A stretch of 64,000 nt of DNA, from positions 7,440,001-7,504,000 of the forward strand of contig JBHGNT010000021.1 in NCBI GenBank assembly GCA_043228905.1, read 5' to 3'. The number at the start of each line of letters is the position of its first letter. The stretch's first letter is position 1. Under the pieces are notes generated by a model. That model saw nothing but the letters and a program-made list of their open reading frames with translations. It was not told where the DNA came from and searched no databases. Origin of the DNA: Azolla caroliniana. Taxonomy: Eukaryota > Polypodiophyta. The position numbers and the translations under genes are program-made. This document shows, in pieces, positions 45,903 to 56,709 of this stretch.

Positions 45903-45986
45903 AGAAAACGTAACTATATTCAAAAATACTTCTTTGTATATTCTCTCTGTGTACATGCTTGGTGCTCAGTGAGCACCTTTTATACA
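45775..45986 (-). repeat. B 5' LTR, part next to gag
   Basis: TGTAAAAGAATACG to CACCTTTTATACA. It contains an AG microsatellite. The rest of this LTR is at 50789-51012, because A2 inserted at ATACA in the TATA region. Confidence 0.9.
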
Positions 45987-46363
45987 TGTAAAGAATCAAG
46001 AGATGGATTCTTGTGAAGCGGAAGAGATGTGAGTTATGTGTGTGTGTAAGAGAGAGAGAGAGAGAGTAAAACACAAAGAATACGCAAGGTAAACGTATAT
46101 TGACAAAGGAGAAAGACTCAACATTTTACAAGGTGGGAGGAGGGTGCTTTATGTAGTCACCCTCTCTCTTCATTAACTACAAGACTCATGGAGCATGGGG
46201 AATGTGAAAGATCATAAGTTATGTGTCATAGAATATGATTCTATGACTCATACTAAATGCTAGAATAAAGTGGTGACATAATGGTGACTCTTGACCGTTG
46301 GAGTGTCTCTTCACTCTCAAGGTGAGTTCACACACTAGACCAAGTTGAGCTTGATTCTCAACA
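45987..46363 (-). repeat. A2 3' LTR
   Basis: 377 bp, TGTAAAGAATC...GATTCTCAACA in plus reading. An AG-repeat lies at about 46050. Confidence 0.95.
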
Positions 46364-46640
46364 CGCCCCCTCAAGCTCAAGTCAAGTCGGTTTCAAACAG
46401 TATCCGAAATCCGCTTCAACTCGCGTTCTGGAGTCTACGTCGACTCGTGTCAATTCGCATTTATGCAGAGTTGCGGAATCCGTGCTCCAGCTTGCGTTGT
46501 GCGTAGTTACAAAGTCTATGCTTCGGCTTGCGTGTGTAGTTGCGAAGTCTGTGCTTCGGCTTGCGACTTTCTTCGCGGCTTTGTTGTGTGGTTGCGGAAT
46601 CCACGTGTTATTGCGTAGTGTCTTCAGTACTCCCCCTCAA
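46364..46640 (-). other. A2 segment between two polypurine tracts
   Basis: In element orientation CTTGAGGGGGAG (about 46631-46641) follows the pol tail (LSSLRG). A second tract, GAGCTTGAGGGGGCG, abuts the LTR (46364-46378). The 250 bp between are GTTGCG-rich and non-coding. Confidence 0.75.
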
Positions 46641-48975
46641 GCTTGACAGGTCAGGGATCGTCAATCCGAGATCGGTCATGAATTTCCATAACTTGTCGGC
46701 TCCTAAGGCTTTAGCGAAGATGTCGGCCATTTGAAGATTTGTGCTAATGTGTTGTACGTCGACATTGCCTGCTAGAACACGCTCTCGGATGAAGTGATAG
46801 TGCACTTCGATGTGCTTTTTCCGTGCATGGAACACCGGGTTCCGAGCCAGATGAGTTGCCGATACTGAGTCAGCTCACACGCTTTGGTGCTGGATTTCGC
46901 ATCTAGTTTGAGATTGCGATCGAGCGGGGTTGCCACGGATTTGCACTCAACCATCCCGAACTTGTATAGCAAGTTGAGGATGTAGTGTCGTTGAGAGATC
47001 ATGATTCCAGCCGGAGTCCGAATTACCTCGATGTCGAGGAAGTAGTGGAGCTCCTTCATGTCCGTCATCTCGAACTCTTTGGAAAGGAGGGATTTGACCT
47101 TAGTGATTTCGACGAGATGCTCATCTCCAATGACTAGGTCATTCACATATAAGATGATGACGATCGGACTTGCGGAATCGCTTCGTATGTAGAGGGAGTT
47201 GTCTGATTTTGACATACGGAAGCCGATTTGATGAAGATATTGCGTTATCTTCGAATGCCAAGCACGCGGTGCTTGGTTAAGGCCGTAGAGTGGCTTCTTG
47301 AGTCGGCAAACAACTTTTGGATGGGTGCTCGAGTTGAAGCCGGGTGGTTGGATCATGTACACCTCTTCTAATTCACCTTGTAGAAAGGCGTTCTTGACGT
47401 CCATTTGATGGAGGTGCCACCCTTTCGCCGCGGCAATTGCAATTACGGTCCGCACCGTCATCATCTTTGCCACCGGGGCAAAGGTCTCTTCGTAGTTGAC
47501 GCCATGTGTCTGAGCGTATCCTTTCGCTACGAGTCGAGCTTTGTAGCAGTTTACGGAGCCATCAGCGTTATATTTCACCTTGTAGATCCATCTGCATCCA
47601 ATCGCCTTTTTGTGTGGTGAGGTGGGAACGAGATCCCACGTCTCGTTCTTCTGTAGTGCCTGCATCTCCTCGTTCATTGCTTCGATCCATCGCAGGTCCT
47701 TCGCGGCTTCCGAAAAGGTTTCCAGCTCCCATACTGTCGCTACCTTCATCATAAAGGCGTAATGGTACGCCATATAATCATTGTAGCCGAATCGGCTTAC
47801 GGGGTTCTTTTCACGAGTGGATCGGCGAAGCTTTTCATTTGTAGAGATGAGGGCTTTCTTAGCTCCGATTGGTACCTCGAAACTGCCGAACTCACTGTCG
47901 AGTGAGTGAGTCGACTCATCGCCATTGAAACGATCGTCTTCGTATTCCGACATTTTCGCCTTGCCTTTGTCCATCTTCGGGCTAGGCCGTGATGTGCTTT
48001 GATCGCTCAAAGGCTCTTGTGGTCCGCTCAGTCGGGTCGTGATCGGACTTTCTTTGATCATGCGCGTAGGGCGATCTTCATCCTCGATCTCTTGTTCGGC
48101 AGATTCCGGGTCGAGCGGAATCGGAGTTGGAGTTATCTCTTGTGCGTACCAGGATGCGGACTCGTCAAAAACGACGTCTCGACTTACTCTAGATTTTCGA
48201 GTTGAGGGGTTGTAGCACTTGTACCCCTTTTTCTCCGATGAGTATCCTACGAGGATACATTTCTCCGACTTCGGGTCAAGCTTTTGACGCTTCTCATTGG
48301 GGATGTGCACGTACGCTATCGCGCCGAATATCCGGATGTGCGATAAGTCCAGCTTCTTTCCGAAGTATTTTTTGTGCGGAGTGACCTCATGCACGCCGGA
48401 TGTTGTGCACCGGTTCATTAGGTAGACGGCCGTATTTGCAGCTTCGGCCCAATATGACTTGGGCATATGCTTCTCGTTCATCATGGCCCGCGCTACTTCG
48501 AGGATGTGCCGATTTTTGCGCTCGACTACTCCGTTTTGTTGCGTAGTGTGTCGGCAAGTGAATTCTCGCCGAATTCCTTCCTTCCGGAGATACGCCGTGA
48601 AATCGTCTAAGAAGTACTCCTTGCCGCCATCCGATCAAAGGCATCGTACATGTCGCGGCCCGTGGCTTTCTCGACTTCATTCTTGAAATTTTGGAAGTGT
48701 CCGAACACTTCACTCTTTTGCCGCATCGGGTAGATCCAAGTGTGCCTAGAGAAGTCGTCGATGAAGAGCACGTAATATCGGCATCCGCCAAATGTAGCTA
48801 TCTGCGCCGGACCCCATACGTCGGAATGGACTACGTCGAGTAGACCTTTGCTCAAGTTCCGCTCTTTCGGGAATGGGTGTCGATGTTGCTTGCCGAATTG
48901 GCACGCTTCGCGTACACCTTCAATCTCCTTCTCTTTGAATGTCGGGAGTCCAATGACGACTCCTTTCGATTTCAT
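46641..48975 (-). pseudogene. A2 pol: integrase, RT, RNase H remnant
   Basis: Minus strand. Integrase start 48975-48607 (VVHSDVWGPAQIATFGG, IDDFSRHTWIYPM), a frame break near the second catalytic Asp, then one long frame 48484-46772 (570 codons): integrase end (SYWAEAANTAVYLMNR), acidic linker, RT ([33 protein letters not shown]). The active site reads YVND instead of YVDD (47138-47149). After QYRQLI the frame jumps to HARKKHIEVHYHFIRERVL: the RNase H core is gone. The pol tail ends SSLRG. Confidence 0.9.
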
Positions 48976-50406
48976 TGCTTTGAGTTTGTTGAGATTGATG
49001 TGGCCGATTCACTTGTGCCATAGCTCTATGTCGGAGTTGGCTTTCGTGTTTTTCGCGAACATGGCGGATTTCATCTCGCGTGAATCGAGAATAAACATCC
49101 GGCCCTCTCTTCATCCGCATGCGATGAGTCGGCCCTCTTTTTCGATGAAGCTACCGTCTTGATTAAATTGAACTTGCATCCCTTGCTCTACAATTTGGCC
49201 GACGGAGACCAAATTCTTCGTGATGGTCGGTACATGCAAGACATTTTTAATGTAATTTTGCTTACCTTCTTTTCGGAACGGAACATTGCCAATGTGCTGA
49301 ATCGGGTGCGTAGTGTCATCTCCGGTTTCGACATAGCCGGGTCGGTCCGGCTCTTGAAGTTCTCGGAACTATTCTTGATGCAACGTCATATGGTTCGAGG
49401 CACCGGAATCGACGAACCATACGTCTTCCGGACCGGAGGCACTAGTTGAGGTAGTGGCCGACATAGAGTTTGCTCTATGTTTCATCATGAACATTCCGCC
49501 ACGGTCGGAGTTGTGCACATACATTCCGCCACAATCTTCATAGTCGGAGTTGTGCCTTGTTGTCGTAGGTCGAACCTCGTCCGCCTTGTCCTTGGCCGAA
49601 TCAGCCTCTCACTCGTCCGCGTCCTCTTACTCCATTAGAGTGCGTGTAGAGCATGTGGCCTTCCGACTCATTGCTCCTTGTACGCACATGGTTTTCTTCG
49701 ACCAATAGCATTGATTGGAACTCAAAGAAGGAGGGAGATTTCTCCCACGCTAGAACGGCGGTTCGCATCGCGCCGAACCGTGGTGCGAGGCCGCCGAGGC
49801 ATACTTGCACCATCTCATCATCATCTATACATACGCTTATTGAGCCGAGTGAGTCGCAAAGCTCCTTGATCTTCAAGGTGTATGTCGTGATGGACATGTC
49901 CCTTTGTTGAATGTTGTTCAACTCTTGGCGGAGTTGAAGCTTCCTCGCGGTCATGTTGGCGGCGAAAATCTTTCGTAGATTTTCCCACGCTTCCTTCGGC
50001 GTCTTGGCTTCTCGAATGTAACCGAGCATGTGGTCGTGAACATATGTCACCAAACAATACATCACGCGGCTTGCTCCCATATTGCGTATCCAGGAGCCGC
50101 TTCGGCGGGTCGGTCTTCATGCGTTCCTTTGATGTAGCTCCAATAGCCTTGTCCGACAAGGTATTGGTGCATCTTGTACTCCCAAGATGCGAAGTTGTTT
50201 CGATCCAACTTCTCGGTAGGGAGAGCGCTCCCCATTTGAGTATTCATTATGTCGATTCTTCTTCTTCTTCTTCTCTCTTTGAATGTGAGCTATGTAGTGA
50301 AGCGACGATAGCTATGAGCCGGTTCTTGGTCGTCGGCGTAGAGCACAACACACGATCACGATGAGGCGAATGGGCTAGATCGAGCTACCAAATCACTCTA
50401 ATACCA
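48976..50406 (-). pseudogene. A2 gag and protease
   Basis: Minus strand. gag from ATG near 50247 (MNTQMGSALPTEKLDRNNF), frame break near 50070, then 50080-49601 with MLGYIREAKTPKEAWENL, MVQVCLGGLAPRFGAM and SFFEFQSMLLVEENH. No intact zinc knuckle was found. Protease at about 49435-49380 has DVWFVDSGASNHM intact, followed by a TAG. Gag-pre-integrase continues towards 48976. The primer site TGGTATTAGAG (50396-50406) adjoins the LTR, one base off the initiator tRNA-Met pattern. Confidence 0.85.
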
Positions 50407-50783
50407 TGTAAAGAATCATGAGATGGATTCTTGTGAAGCGGAAGAGATGTGAGTTATGTGTGTGTGTAAGAGAGAGAGAGAGAGAGAGAAACACAGAGAA
50501 TACGCAAGGTAAAAGTATATTGACAAAGGAGAAAGACTCAACATTTTACAAGGTGGGAGGAGGGTGCTTTATGTAGTCACCCTCTCTCTTCATTAACTAC
50601 AAGACTCATGGAGCATGGGGAATGTGAAAGCTCATAAGTTATGTGTCATAGAATATGATTCTATGACTCATACTAAATGCTAGAATAAAGTGGTGACATA
50701 ATGGTGACTCTTGACCGTTGGAGTGTCTCTTCACGCTCAAGGTGAGTTCACACACTAGACCAAGTTGAGCTTGATTCTCAACA
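50407..50783 (-). repeat. A2 5' LTR
   Basis: 377 bp. About seven differences from the 3' LTR. Confidence 0.95.
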
Positions 50784-50788
50784 ATACA

Positions 50789-51012
50789 AGCCATGACTAT
50801 CGGGCTGACACAAGTACTTACAGTACTTGACTGCTCATAAATGACCATCCTACACTTACCCCTACATTTATTCCTTACGAGGAATAACATTCTAATGGCC
50901 TCTCGGTTTACATACCGCTACGGCCATATTTAGCGCACGGTTTTACGCACCCAATCTACGCACTGGGTTACGCACCCGTTTACACTCCCAATGTTGAGCT
51001 TGTCTCTCAACA
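50789..51012 (-). repeat. B 5' LTR, outer part
   Basis: Continues the LTR cut by A2 (ACAAGCCATGACTATCGGGC ...) to GTCTCTCAACA at 51012. It shows the uninterrupted version of the site where the 708-bp solo LTR sits in the other B LTR. Confidence 0.9.
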
Positions 51013-51113
51013 TAAACCTATTGACGATCCCACATGGGAACGCGAGCATACTCTTAAGGCACAATTTCCTCACTTCATATTGCAAGAGTGCAATCTTTTA
51101 AAGTAGGGGAGTA
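51013..51113 (+). pseudogene. Gypsy G chromodomain end and polypurine tract
   Basis: Begins with the TAAAC duplication and continues the frame cut at 29683: PIDDPTWEREHTLKAQF, then a stop (TAG) at about 51103. The W-x-x-E...L spacing is chromodomain-like. A purine tract, AAAGTAGGGGAGTA (51100-51113), precedes the 3' LTR. Confidence 0.85.
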
Positions 51114-51452
51114 TGTCATGTACACATAACGTTGGTGATGGTAGGACACTACTATTTACATTAGTTAAGGGTATGTTCACTAATGTTAAAAAAGGGGCTA
51201 ATATGATTAGATAGAAGGAATGATAGGTGCATGCAGTATTATGATTTGGGCAACCAATGAATGGAGACCCTTTTAGAAAGGCACATCTATTCAAGGGGCC
51301 TAGGAAAATGTATAAATATGAGGCTTAGCTAACCTCATAAGCACATTACGTCGGAAGGCTGTTGTCTTAGACACCGGTGGTGCGGGCTAGGCTTTCTCCT
51401 CGACGATCGTGCTTATCTCTTCCAAGGTATTAGGTATCCTAATATCCGGCGG
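51114..51452 (+). repeat. Gypsy G 3' LTR, left part
   Basis: TGTCATGTACACATAACG onward matches the solo LTR at 583-988, with a TATA-like ATGTATAAATATGAGG at about 51308. It is interrupted by E1. The remainder is 56710-56849. Confidence 0.9.
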
Positions 51453-52002
51453 TGTCGCGAAGTTTCGCACGTGCGTGTAGAAGGGCGGGACCACGGGGGT
51501 CTCGGACTAGGGAAGAAGGGAAGCCGAGAAGACGATTTCGGGCGCGTTCCGGAAGCAACCGAACGAGAGAGAGAAAGAGAGGGAGAAAGAGAGCTAGGGT
51601 AGGTTACAACAACAGTCTGCAGCCAAGCCGTCGTCCAGGGAGCTCTCGGGCTCGTCACGCAGAGCGGGGTCTTGCACAGGAGACCGAGCAGAAACAACCC
51701 TCAACAATCAACCGACACCGCGAAGAAGAGGAAGAAGAAGTAGAAGAACTAACCCTAAATCTAACGATATACCCTCTAACACAAAATGGGCAACCCCTCT
51801 ACAAGGAACCATCCCTTCATTTTATAGAACAAGGAGAGGGATGCGTTACAATGTGGGATAAATCCCGATTTACATGGGATTCTTCATCCCGACTTAACTC
51901 CTATTATCCACACAATTATACGAGGGTGAGCGCACATGGTGCACTCCGCCGATGTAGCCGATATTCCCCGGTTTCCGCCTCTGGCCGAAATTCTTCACGA
52001 CA
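51453..52002 (-). repeat. E1 3' LTR
   Basis: 550 bp. TATA box in element orientation at about 51818-51828 (CTATAAAATG). It carries the conserved GCGGGACCACGGGGGTCT block near its 51453 end. Confidence 0.9.
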
Positions 52003-55000
52003 TCCGCCCCCACCAAACCGCACGTGCACCGGTACGTGCCAAATCCGGTGAAGGGTGAGAGATTTCGGCCGGTGAGAAACCGGTCTTCCGTAGTCCGCAT
52101 CCCAGCTCGCTGCCGGTTTGAACCGTCGACTTCGGTTCTTCCTTCGCACTTACCTCCCCGTAGGCTCGTTCGACCCGTCGATGGGTCCTTCGCCGCGATC
52201 TCCGTAGTACACATACTTCCGTTGGCCCTTGTTCGGCCGTATGCACGCCCCGCTTCCCGTCGTATGCCTGATGTCCTCCGCTTGAGGAACTCCCGTAGTG
52301 GCCCGCTTGGCCTCCATCGACCATTCGTGTCGTCCTGATTGTCGTCCCATGTTGTTTCGCGTTGCCTTCGTCCTCTCGCCGCCACCTTCCTTCTCCATGG
52401 TCTTACGTCGCCACGTCGGCTCGAACCGCCATGGTCTCCGAAACAGTGTGGAGGATCCTTCTCTGGCCTTCTACACGCTTCCTCCGAACCGCGCAACCCA
52501 TCTTCGCGCTCGCCTTTCCGCTCCGGCACCTCCGTGTGCCGCATACCCTCATCCGTTGTCATTGCACACCTTGTCGGCCCCTTTCCCGGCCAGATCGTGC
52601 ATAGCCGCTCCTCTGCATACCGGTGTCCTCCGCATCCGAGGAACACCCCGTAGTAGCCCGCTTGGCCCTTCCCGTTTTCGTGATGCTGCAACAAGTCCCG
52701 AGTCTTCCGCTTGTCGTCGTCCCCTCGCCCCCACCAGCTTGTCACCCCCGGGCTTGCCGTGTCAGTCTTCGCTACTTCGACGGAGGAACCAAGTTCTACG
52801 ACGCGAGTGTGGAGGATCCTCCTCCGGCCTCTCTTGTCATCCCCTAACTCCGACCATGTGCAGTCAACTATGCACCCGCTACCTCATTCCCGGCACCTCC
52901 CTTGTGTCGTCTTCCGCTTCCTTTGTTCGGCATCGCCCGTGCCGAACACCGCCCCGTAGTCACGCTTTGATCCGGCCCGCGATGGCCACTTGCGAGACTC
53001 TTGTTCCGCCCCATGTGTCCCTTTTCGGCCCGACACACCTTCCCGTGTTTGCCCCTACCGGCTCCTTCCAAAACCATAACCGACCGGTAAGGGTTTCGCA
53101 CTTCGTCCTCCCCTGTCTTACCGACTCCCGATCCGTTATCTCGTGTCGTCGGGTCCCGTTCCCTGCCGCCACCGTCCTTCTCCCTAGGTCTCACGCCGAC
53201 TCCCGTTAGCCGGCCGCCGGAGTCTCCGGATCGGTGTGAGGGTCCCATAGGACCTGACTCCGTTTCTCTGCTTGCTGTAATTCGGGTATCTTTCGCCGGA
53301 GTCCTTCGCGACTCTCCTCGTGTCTTCCGCGTAGCCGGTTCCTGCCTTCGTGTTATCTGGTCCCGTTTCCCGCCGCCACCAACCTTCTCTCTCGGTCTCA
53401 TGTTACCACGTTGGCCGAACTACCGGAGTCCTTGGTTCGGTGTGGGGATCCCGTAGGACCGGACTTCCTTATGCTCGTGACCTTGCCGGTCGGTCCGATT
53501 CGGTTCGTAGCCGCTTTGCCGGCCTGATACCTTCCTTCTCCACTTTCCGTCGTCCGAACACGTTCACCTACCGCCACCGTCCTTTCCTATAGGACTCACG
53601 CCGGCTCTCGGGCCGACCACCGGGTCGGTGTGAGGATCTTCGTGGGACCTTGGTTTGCCCGCCCTCAGTTCTTTGCCTTCGTCCCCCCGCCGCCACCGTC
53701 AGTATCTTGGTCTTACGCCGACCGCGCTGCCAACTGCCGAAGTCTCTAGATCCGGTGTGAAGGATCCTCCTTGGGCCTTTGTATCTCTGACCCTTATCCC
53801 AAATCATCTTCGTCCGCATGTTGAGAGGGTGGCTTGCTCCACACCCTCTCCCGTGGTATCGTCGTACCGTGTTCCCGGCCTCTCTCTCTTCTTCCGGATC
53901 GGTTATCTGGAAGTTCGTTCCACCCCATTCTCGTCCGGGTCCGTTCGTCATTCTCCAGATTACCGAGTCCCGTTCTCCTATTGCCACCAACCTCTCCTAT
54001 AGGACTCACGCCGGCACTCGGGCCGATAGCCGGATTGGTGTGAAGATCTCATGGGACCAGTTTTCGTTCTCCTCTTCATCCCCCGTACTTCTCCTGAACT
54101 CGCTGTCACTCTCCTTGTTGCGTTCCCACCTTGATCTTCCATCTCTTTCGGTCTTACGTTGCCCCGTCGGCCGAACAGCCGAAGCCTCTGGATAGGATGT
54201 GGCGTAACTGATTTCTCAACATCTTTCGGCGACTCGTCCGGGCCACCGCTCCTTTTAGTGGTGTCGGTGGATAGCATTCGCTCTACAATCAGTCAAGCCC
54301 CGCCTGAGTTTGATTCTCTAATGTCCGGAGTTTCGGCTCCAATGCCGATCTTGCCAGACTCGTTCTGATCCCCTGATCACCCTCCTTCCAATTCCCGACC
54401 TTCGCTCGGTCGTTCTTTCTCCCCATGTAAAAGAGGGTGGCTCGTCCCGCACCCTCTCCCGTATCGGCACCTTTATGCCGAATCCGGCCCCGATCGAACA
54501 ATCCACGACCGGATTACACTCCACCCGTATCGGAGCGTCGCGCGGTTCGGTTCCCGGTCAGGTCGTTCCTTGGTCTCTTCGTCGACCTTTTCATGGGCCA
54601 TCTCCCATCCATCTTTGCTGGCATCATGCCAGGACTCCTCGGTACCGCCATCCATCTCCTCGGTCTTACATGGGCATACGGGCCCAAATGTCGAGTTCTC
54701 CGGAATCGGGTCCGGGGGTTTTCGTCCGCTCCTTCCCCGTATCGTCTCGCCGGTGATTCTTGGTCTCTCGCCACCGCCTTCCTCCTCTTGGGGCTCACGT
54801 GGGCACTCGGGCCCGACTTCCATTGTCTCGGGAGCAAGTGTGGGAAGGCACAAAGAATCGCCCGTCTGTTTTACGCCCTTGTCCGTAGCCACCGAATCTT
54901 CGTGGTCGGCGGTCGTCTTCTTACCGATCGCGCAAGCCCCGCCTGGGCTCGCTTCTCCGATGTCCAGGGTTTCGGGCTGACATGCCCGAAACCACTGGTC

Positions 55001-55105
55001 CCACTTATCCGATTCCGCAATCGGTACCTCAACCTCGTCCTTGGCCGTTCTATCTCTGCAAGTTGAGAGGGCGTTTTGTTCCGCACCCTCTCCCGTGGTA
55101 CCGTC
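52003..55105 (-). pseudogene. E1 repeat-rich region downstream of gag
   Basis: Minus strand, GC-rich and degenerate. A motif recurs about nine times (in plus reading GGTCTTACG.CG.....GGCCGAA..CCGAAGTCTC, at about 52405, 53190, 53395, 53590, 53712, 54003, 54151, 54662 and 54790). In one frame it encodes variants of VGPECPREPQEEEGGG, as at 54892-54473. E2 has the same motif in a cleaner 73-residue repeat. No pol domain was found. Plus-strand frames here (for example 52298-53209) are antisense artefacts. Confidence 0.6.
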
Positions 55106-55825
55106 TTACCGATCTTCCGCCATCACGTGGGGCAAGTCCGTCTCCTCAGTCTCGGCTTGCGGCCTCGATCTTTCCTCTTCCTTGAGCATCGCCTCGAGAG
55201 CTGCGTACGCCTCCGCAATCCTGGCCCCAACGCTGACCCTTGCTGACTCTCTTTGCTGTTCGGCCTCTTCCCGTTGTGATGGCACGCCATCGCGCGCCTT
55301 CCTCTTAGCCTTCTCGGCTCGCTCGTTGTCTAGTCGTTGGCACACCCTTCCGACCTTCGACCAGTCCTCCGTAAGCCCATTCGCTCCGTCATCGTCTTCG
55401 AGCTCAATCTCGATAGCCTCCCGTTCCGCTCGGTCGATCGACCTGACGAACAATAGGACTTTGTCCGCCCCAACCAAACCTTGTTCCCGCTCCGAGAGCC
55501 GAGCAAGCCATCGCTCGAACTCTCGGAACGCCTTCATTGCGCCCCGGTGGGTCTTTGCCAATGCTACCCACTGGTCGAAGTCGTGCCGTCCCCGGCTCTT
55601 CCGCCGTCCTCCATATGCCTGCAGGAGCGCCTCTTCAAAGGCCTCCCGCGAACTATGAGCTTCTCGGAGCTCCTTCACTTTCGCGTGCATACGGACGGCG
55701 ACAGCCCGACAGAAGAACTCCAGCCTCAACGCTTCGTCCACGTCTCGCTCCTCCATTTCCGCGTTAAAGGCGTCCAAGTAAGATGGGACTTTGTCCCCGT
55801 TGAAACGGCCGACTCTTTCGACCAC
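55106..55825 (-). CDS. E1 gag-like protein
   Basis: 239 codons on the minus strand. The 55825 GTG is only the frame edge; an upstream ATG in the primer-site region is in phase with E2 but separated by stops. It contains PSYLDAFNAEMEERDVDEA, AMKAFREFERWLARLSERE, GADKVLLFVRSIDRAERE and GLTEDWSKVGRVCQRLDNE, closely matching the E2 protein. The helical, retrotransposon-gag-like fold is inferred from position and pattern. No zinc knuckle is seen. It ends LPHVMAEDR. Confidence 0.65.
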   Translation of the reverse strand: MVERVGRFNGDKVPSYLDAFNAEMEERDVDEALRLEFFCRAVAVRMHAKVKELREAHSSREAFEEALLQAYGGRRKSRGRHDFDQWVALAKTHRGAMKAFREFERWLARLSEREQGLVGADKVLLFVRSIDRAEREAIEIELEDDDGANGLTEDWSKVGRVCQRLDNERAEKAKRKARDGVPSQREEAEQQRESARVSVGARIAEAYAALEAMLKEEERSRPQAETEETDLPHVMAEDR

Positions 55826-55951
55826 TCGCTCAACCGTTTGTTGCGCGCGCTGCTTCTCGCCTCATCACCACTCGTGTCGACTCCAACACCACTTCGGCCA
55901 CCATCTCCACGAGGTCGTCGTCTTCCGATCCCATTCTCCCTTGCCGCTCTT

Positions 55952-55967
55952 CACGTCGGGTTCAACA
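55952..55967 (-). promoter_or_regulatory. E1 primer-binding site (tRNA-Trp type, mutated)
   Basis: In plus reading CACGTCGGGTTCAACA. E2 has CACGTCGGGTTCACCA, which from memory is the 3' end of plant tRNA-Trp including CCA. Confidence 0.65.
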
Positions 55968-55971
55968 AAGA

Positions 55972-56709
55972 TGTCGCGAAGTTTCACGCGTACGTGTAGA
56001 AGGGCGGGACCACGGGGGTCTCAGACTAGGGAAGAAGGGAAGCCGAGAAGACAATTTCGGGCGCGTTCCGGAAGCAACCGAACGAGAGAGAGAGAAAGAG
56101 AGGGAGAAAGAGAGGGAGCGCGCGCTTGACACCAACTCACACACACACATACGCACATTGACCCGACTCACGCCCTTATGTACAGGAAATGCAGGAAAGG
56201 TGAAGCACCCGACACCAACAAAGACACGAATATACACAGACAGACACAATGTATGTATTACAAGGGAAAGAATACAACCCCGGCTTCAAGCCGAACCAAG
56301 CTAGGGTACGTTACAACAGCAGTCTGCAGCCAAGCCGCCGTCTGAGGAGCTCTCGGGCTCATCACGCAGAGCGGGGTCTTGCACAGGAGACCGAGCAGAA
56401 ACAACCCTCAACAGTCAACCGACACCGCGAAGAAGAGGAAGAAGAAGAAGAAGAACTAACCCTAAATCTAACGGTATACCCTCTAACACAAAATGGGCAA
56501 CCCCTCTACAAGGGACCATCCCTTCCTTTTATAGAACAAGGAGAGGGATGCGTTACAACGTGGGATAAATCTCGATTTACATGGGATTCTTTGTCCCGAC
56601 TTAACTCCTATTATCCACACAATTATACGAGGGTGAGCGCACATGGTGCACTCCGCCGATGTAGCCAATATTCCCCGGTTTCCTCCTCTGGCCGAAATTC
56701 TTCACGACA
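55972..56709 (-). repeat. E1 5' LTR
   Basis: 738 bp. TATA box in element orientation, CTATAAAAGGAAGG, at about 56521-56534. It has an extra block at about 56117-56305 absent from the other LTR. Confidence 0.9.

Larger units (their letters stand above)
45987..50783 (-). mobile_element. Copia element A2 (TSD ATACA), inserted in the B LTR
   Basis: 4,797 bp. LTRs 45987-46363 and 50407-50783 are both 377 bp and about 98% identical by eye. The ATACA duplication is at 45982-45986 and 50784-50788. Minus-strand gag to pol order. It is related to A1 at the protein level and in its ends (element orientation TGTTGAGAATCAAGCTCAAC). RNase H is deleted and the RT active site is altered, so this copy is not autonomous. 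Confidence 0.95.
29684..51012 (-). mobile_element. Copia element B with three nested insertions (TSD TAAAC)
   Basis: Minus-strand Ty1/copia element. Its ends are TGTAAAAGAAT (29684, plus reading) and GTCTCTCAACA (51012), flanked by TAAAC at 29679-29683 and 51013-51017, inside the G chromodomain. Removing a solo LTR (29985-30697), the Tat-like gypsy (33906-44032) and copia A2 (45987-50788) leaves about 5.7 kb, a normal copia size. The coding pieces on the two sides of the gypsy join at the GTACA duplication in the integrase region. Confidence 0.95.
51453..56709 (-). mobile_element. E1: LTR element with gag-like gene and no pol
   Basis: LTRs 51453-52002 (550 bp) and 55972-56709 (738 bp, with about 180 bp more near 56117-56305) run, in plus reading, TGTCGCGAAGTTTC to TTCTTCACGACA. 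They flank a 4-kb minus-strand interior: primer site, gag-like frame, then a repeat-rich region. I find no protease, RT or integrase motif in any frame. It is inserted in the G 3' LTR; the flanks are GGCGG and (A)ACGG, an imperfect duplication. This fits non-autonomous gag-only retrotransposons (TR-GAG type) described in plants. Confidence 0.8.

Noticed and set aside
52298-53209. 303-codon plus-strand frame, Ser/Pro/Arg-rich
   Set aside because: Antisense to the E1 repeat region; composition is explained by the GC-rich repeats.
55041-55999. Plus-strand frames over the E1 gag region
   Set aside because: The minus strand carries the frame conserved with E2.
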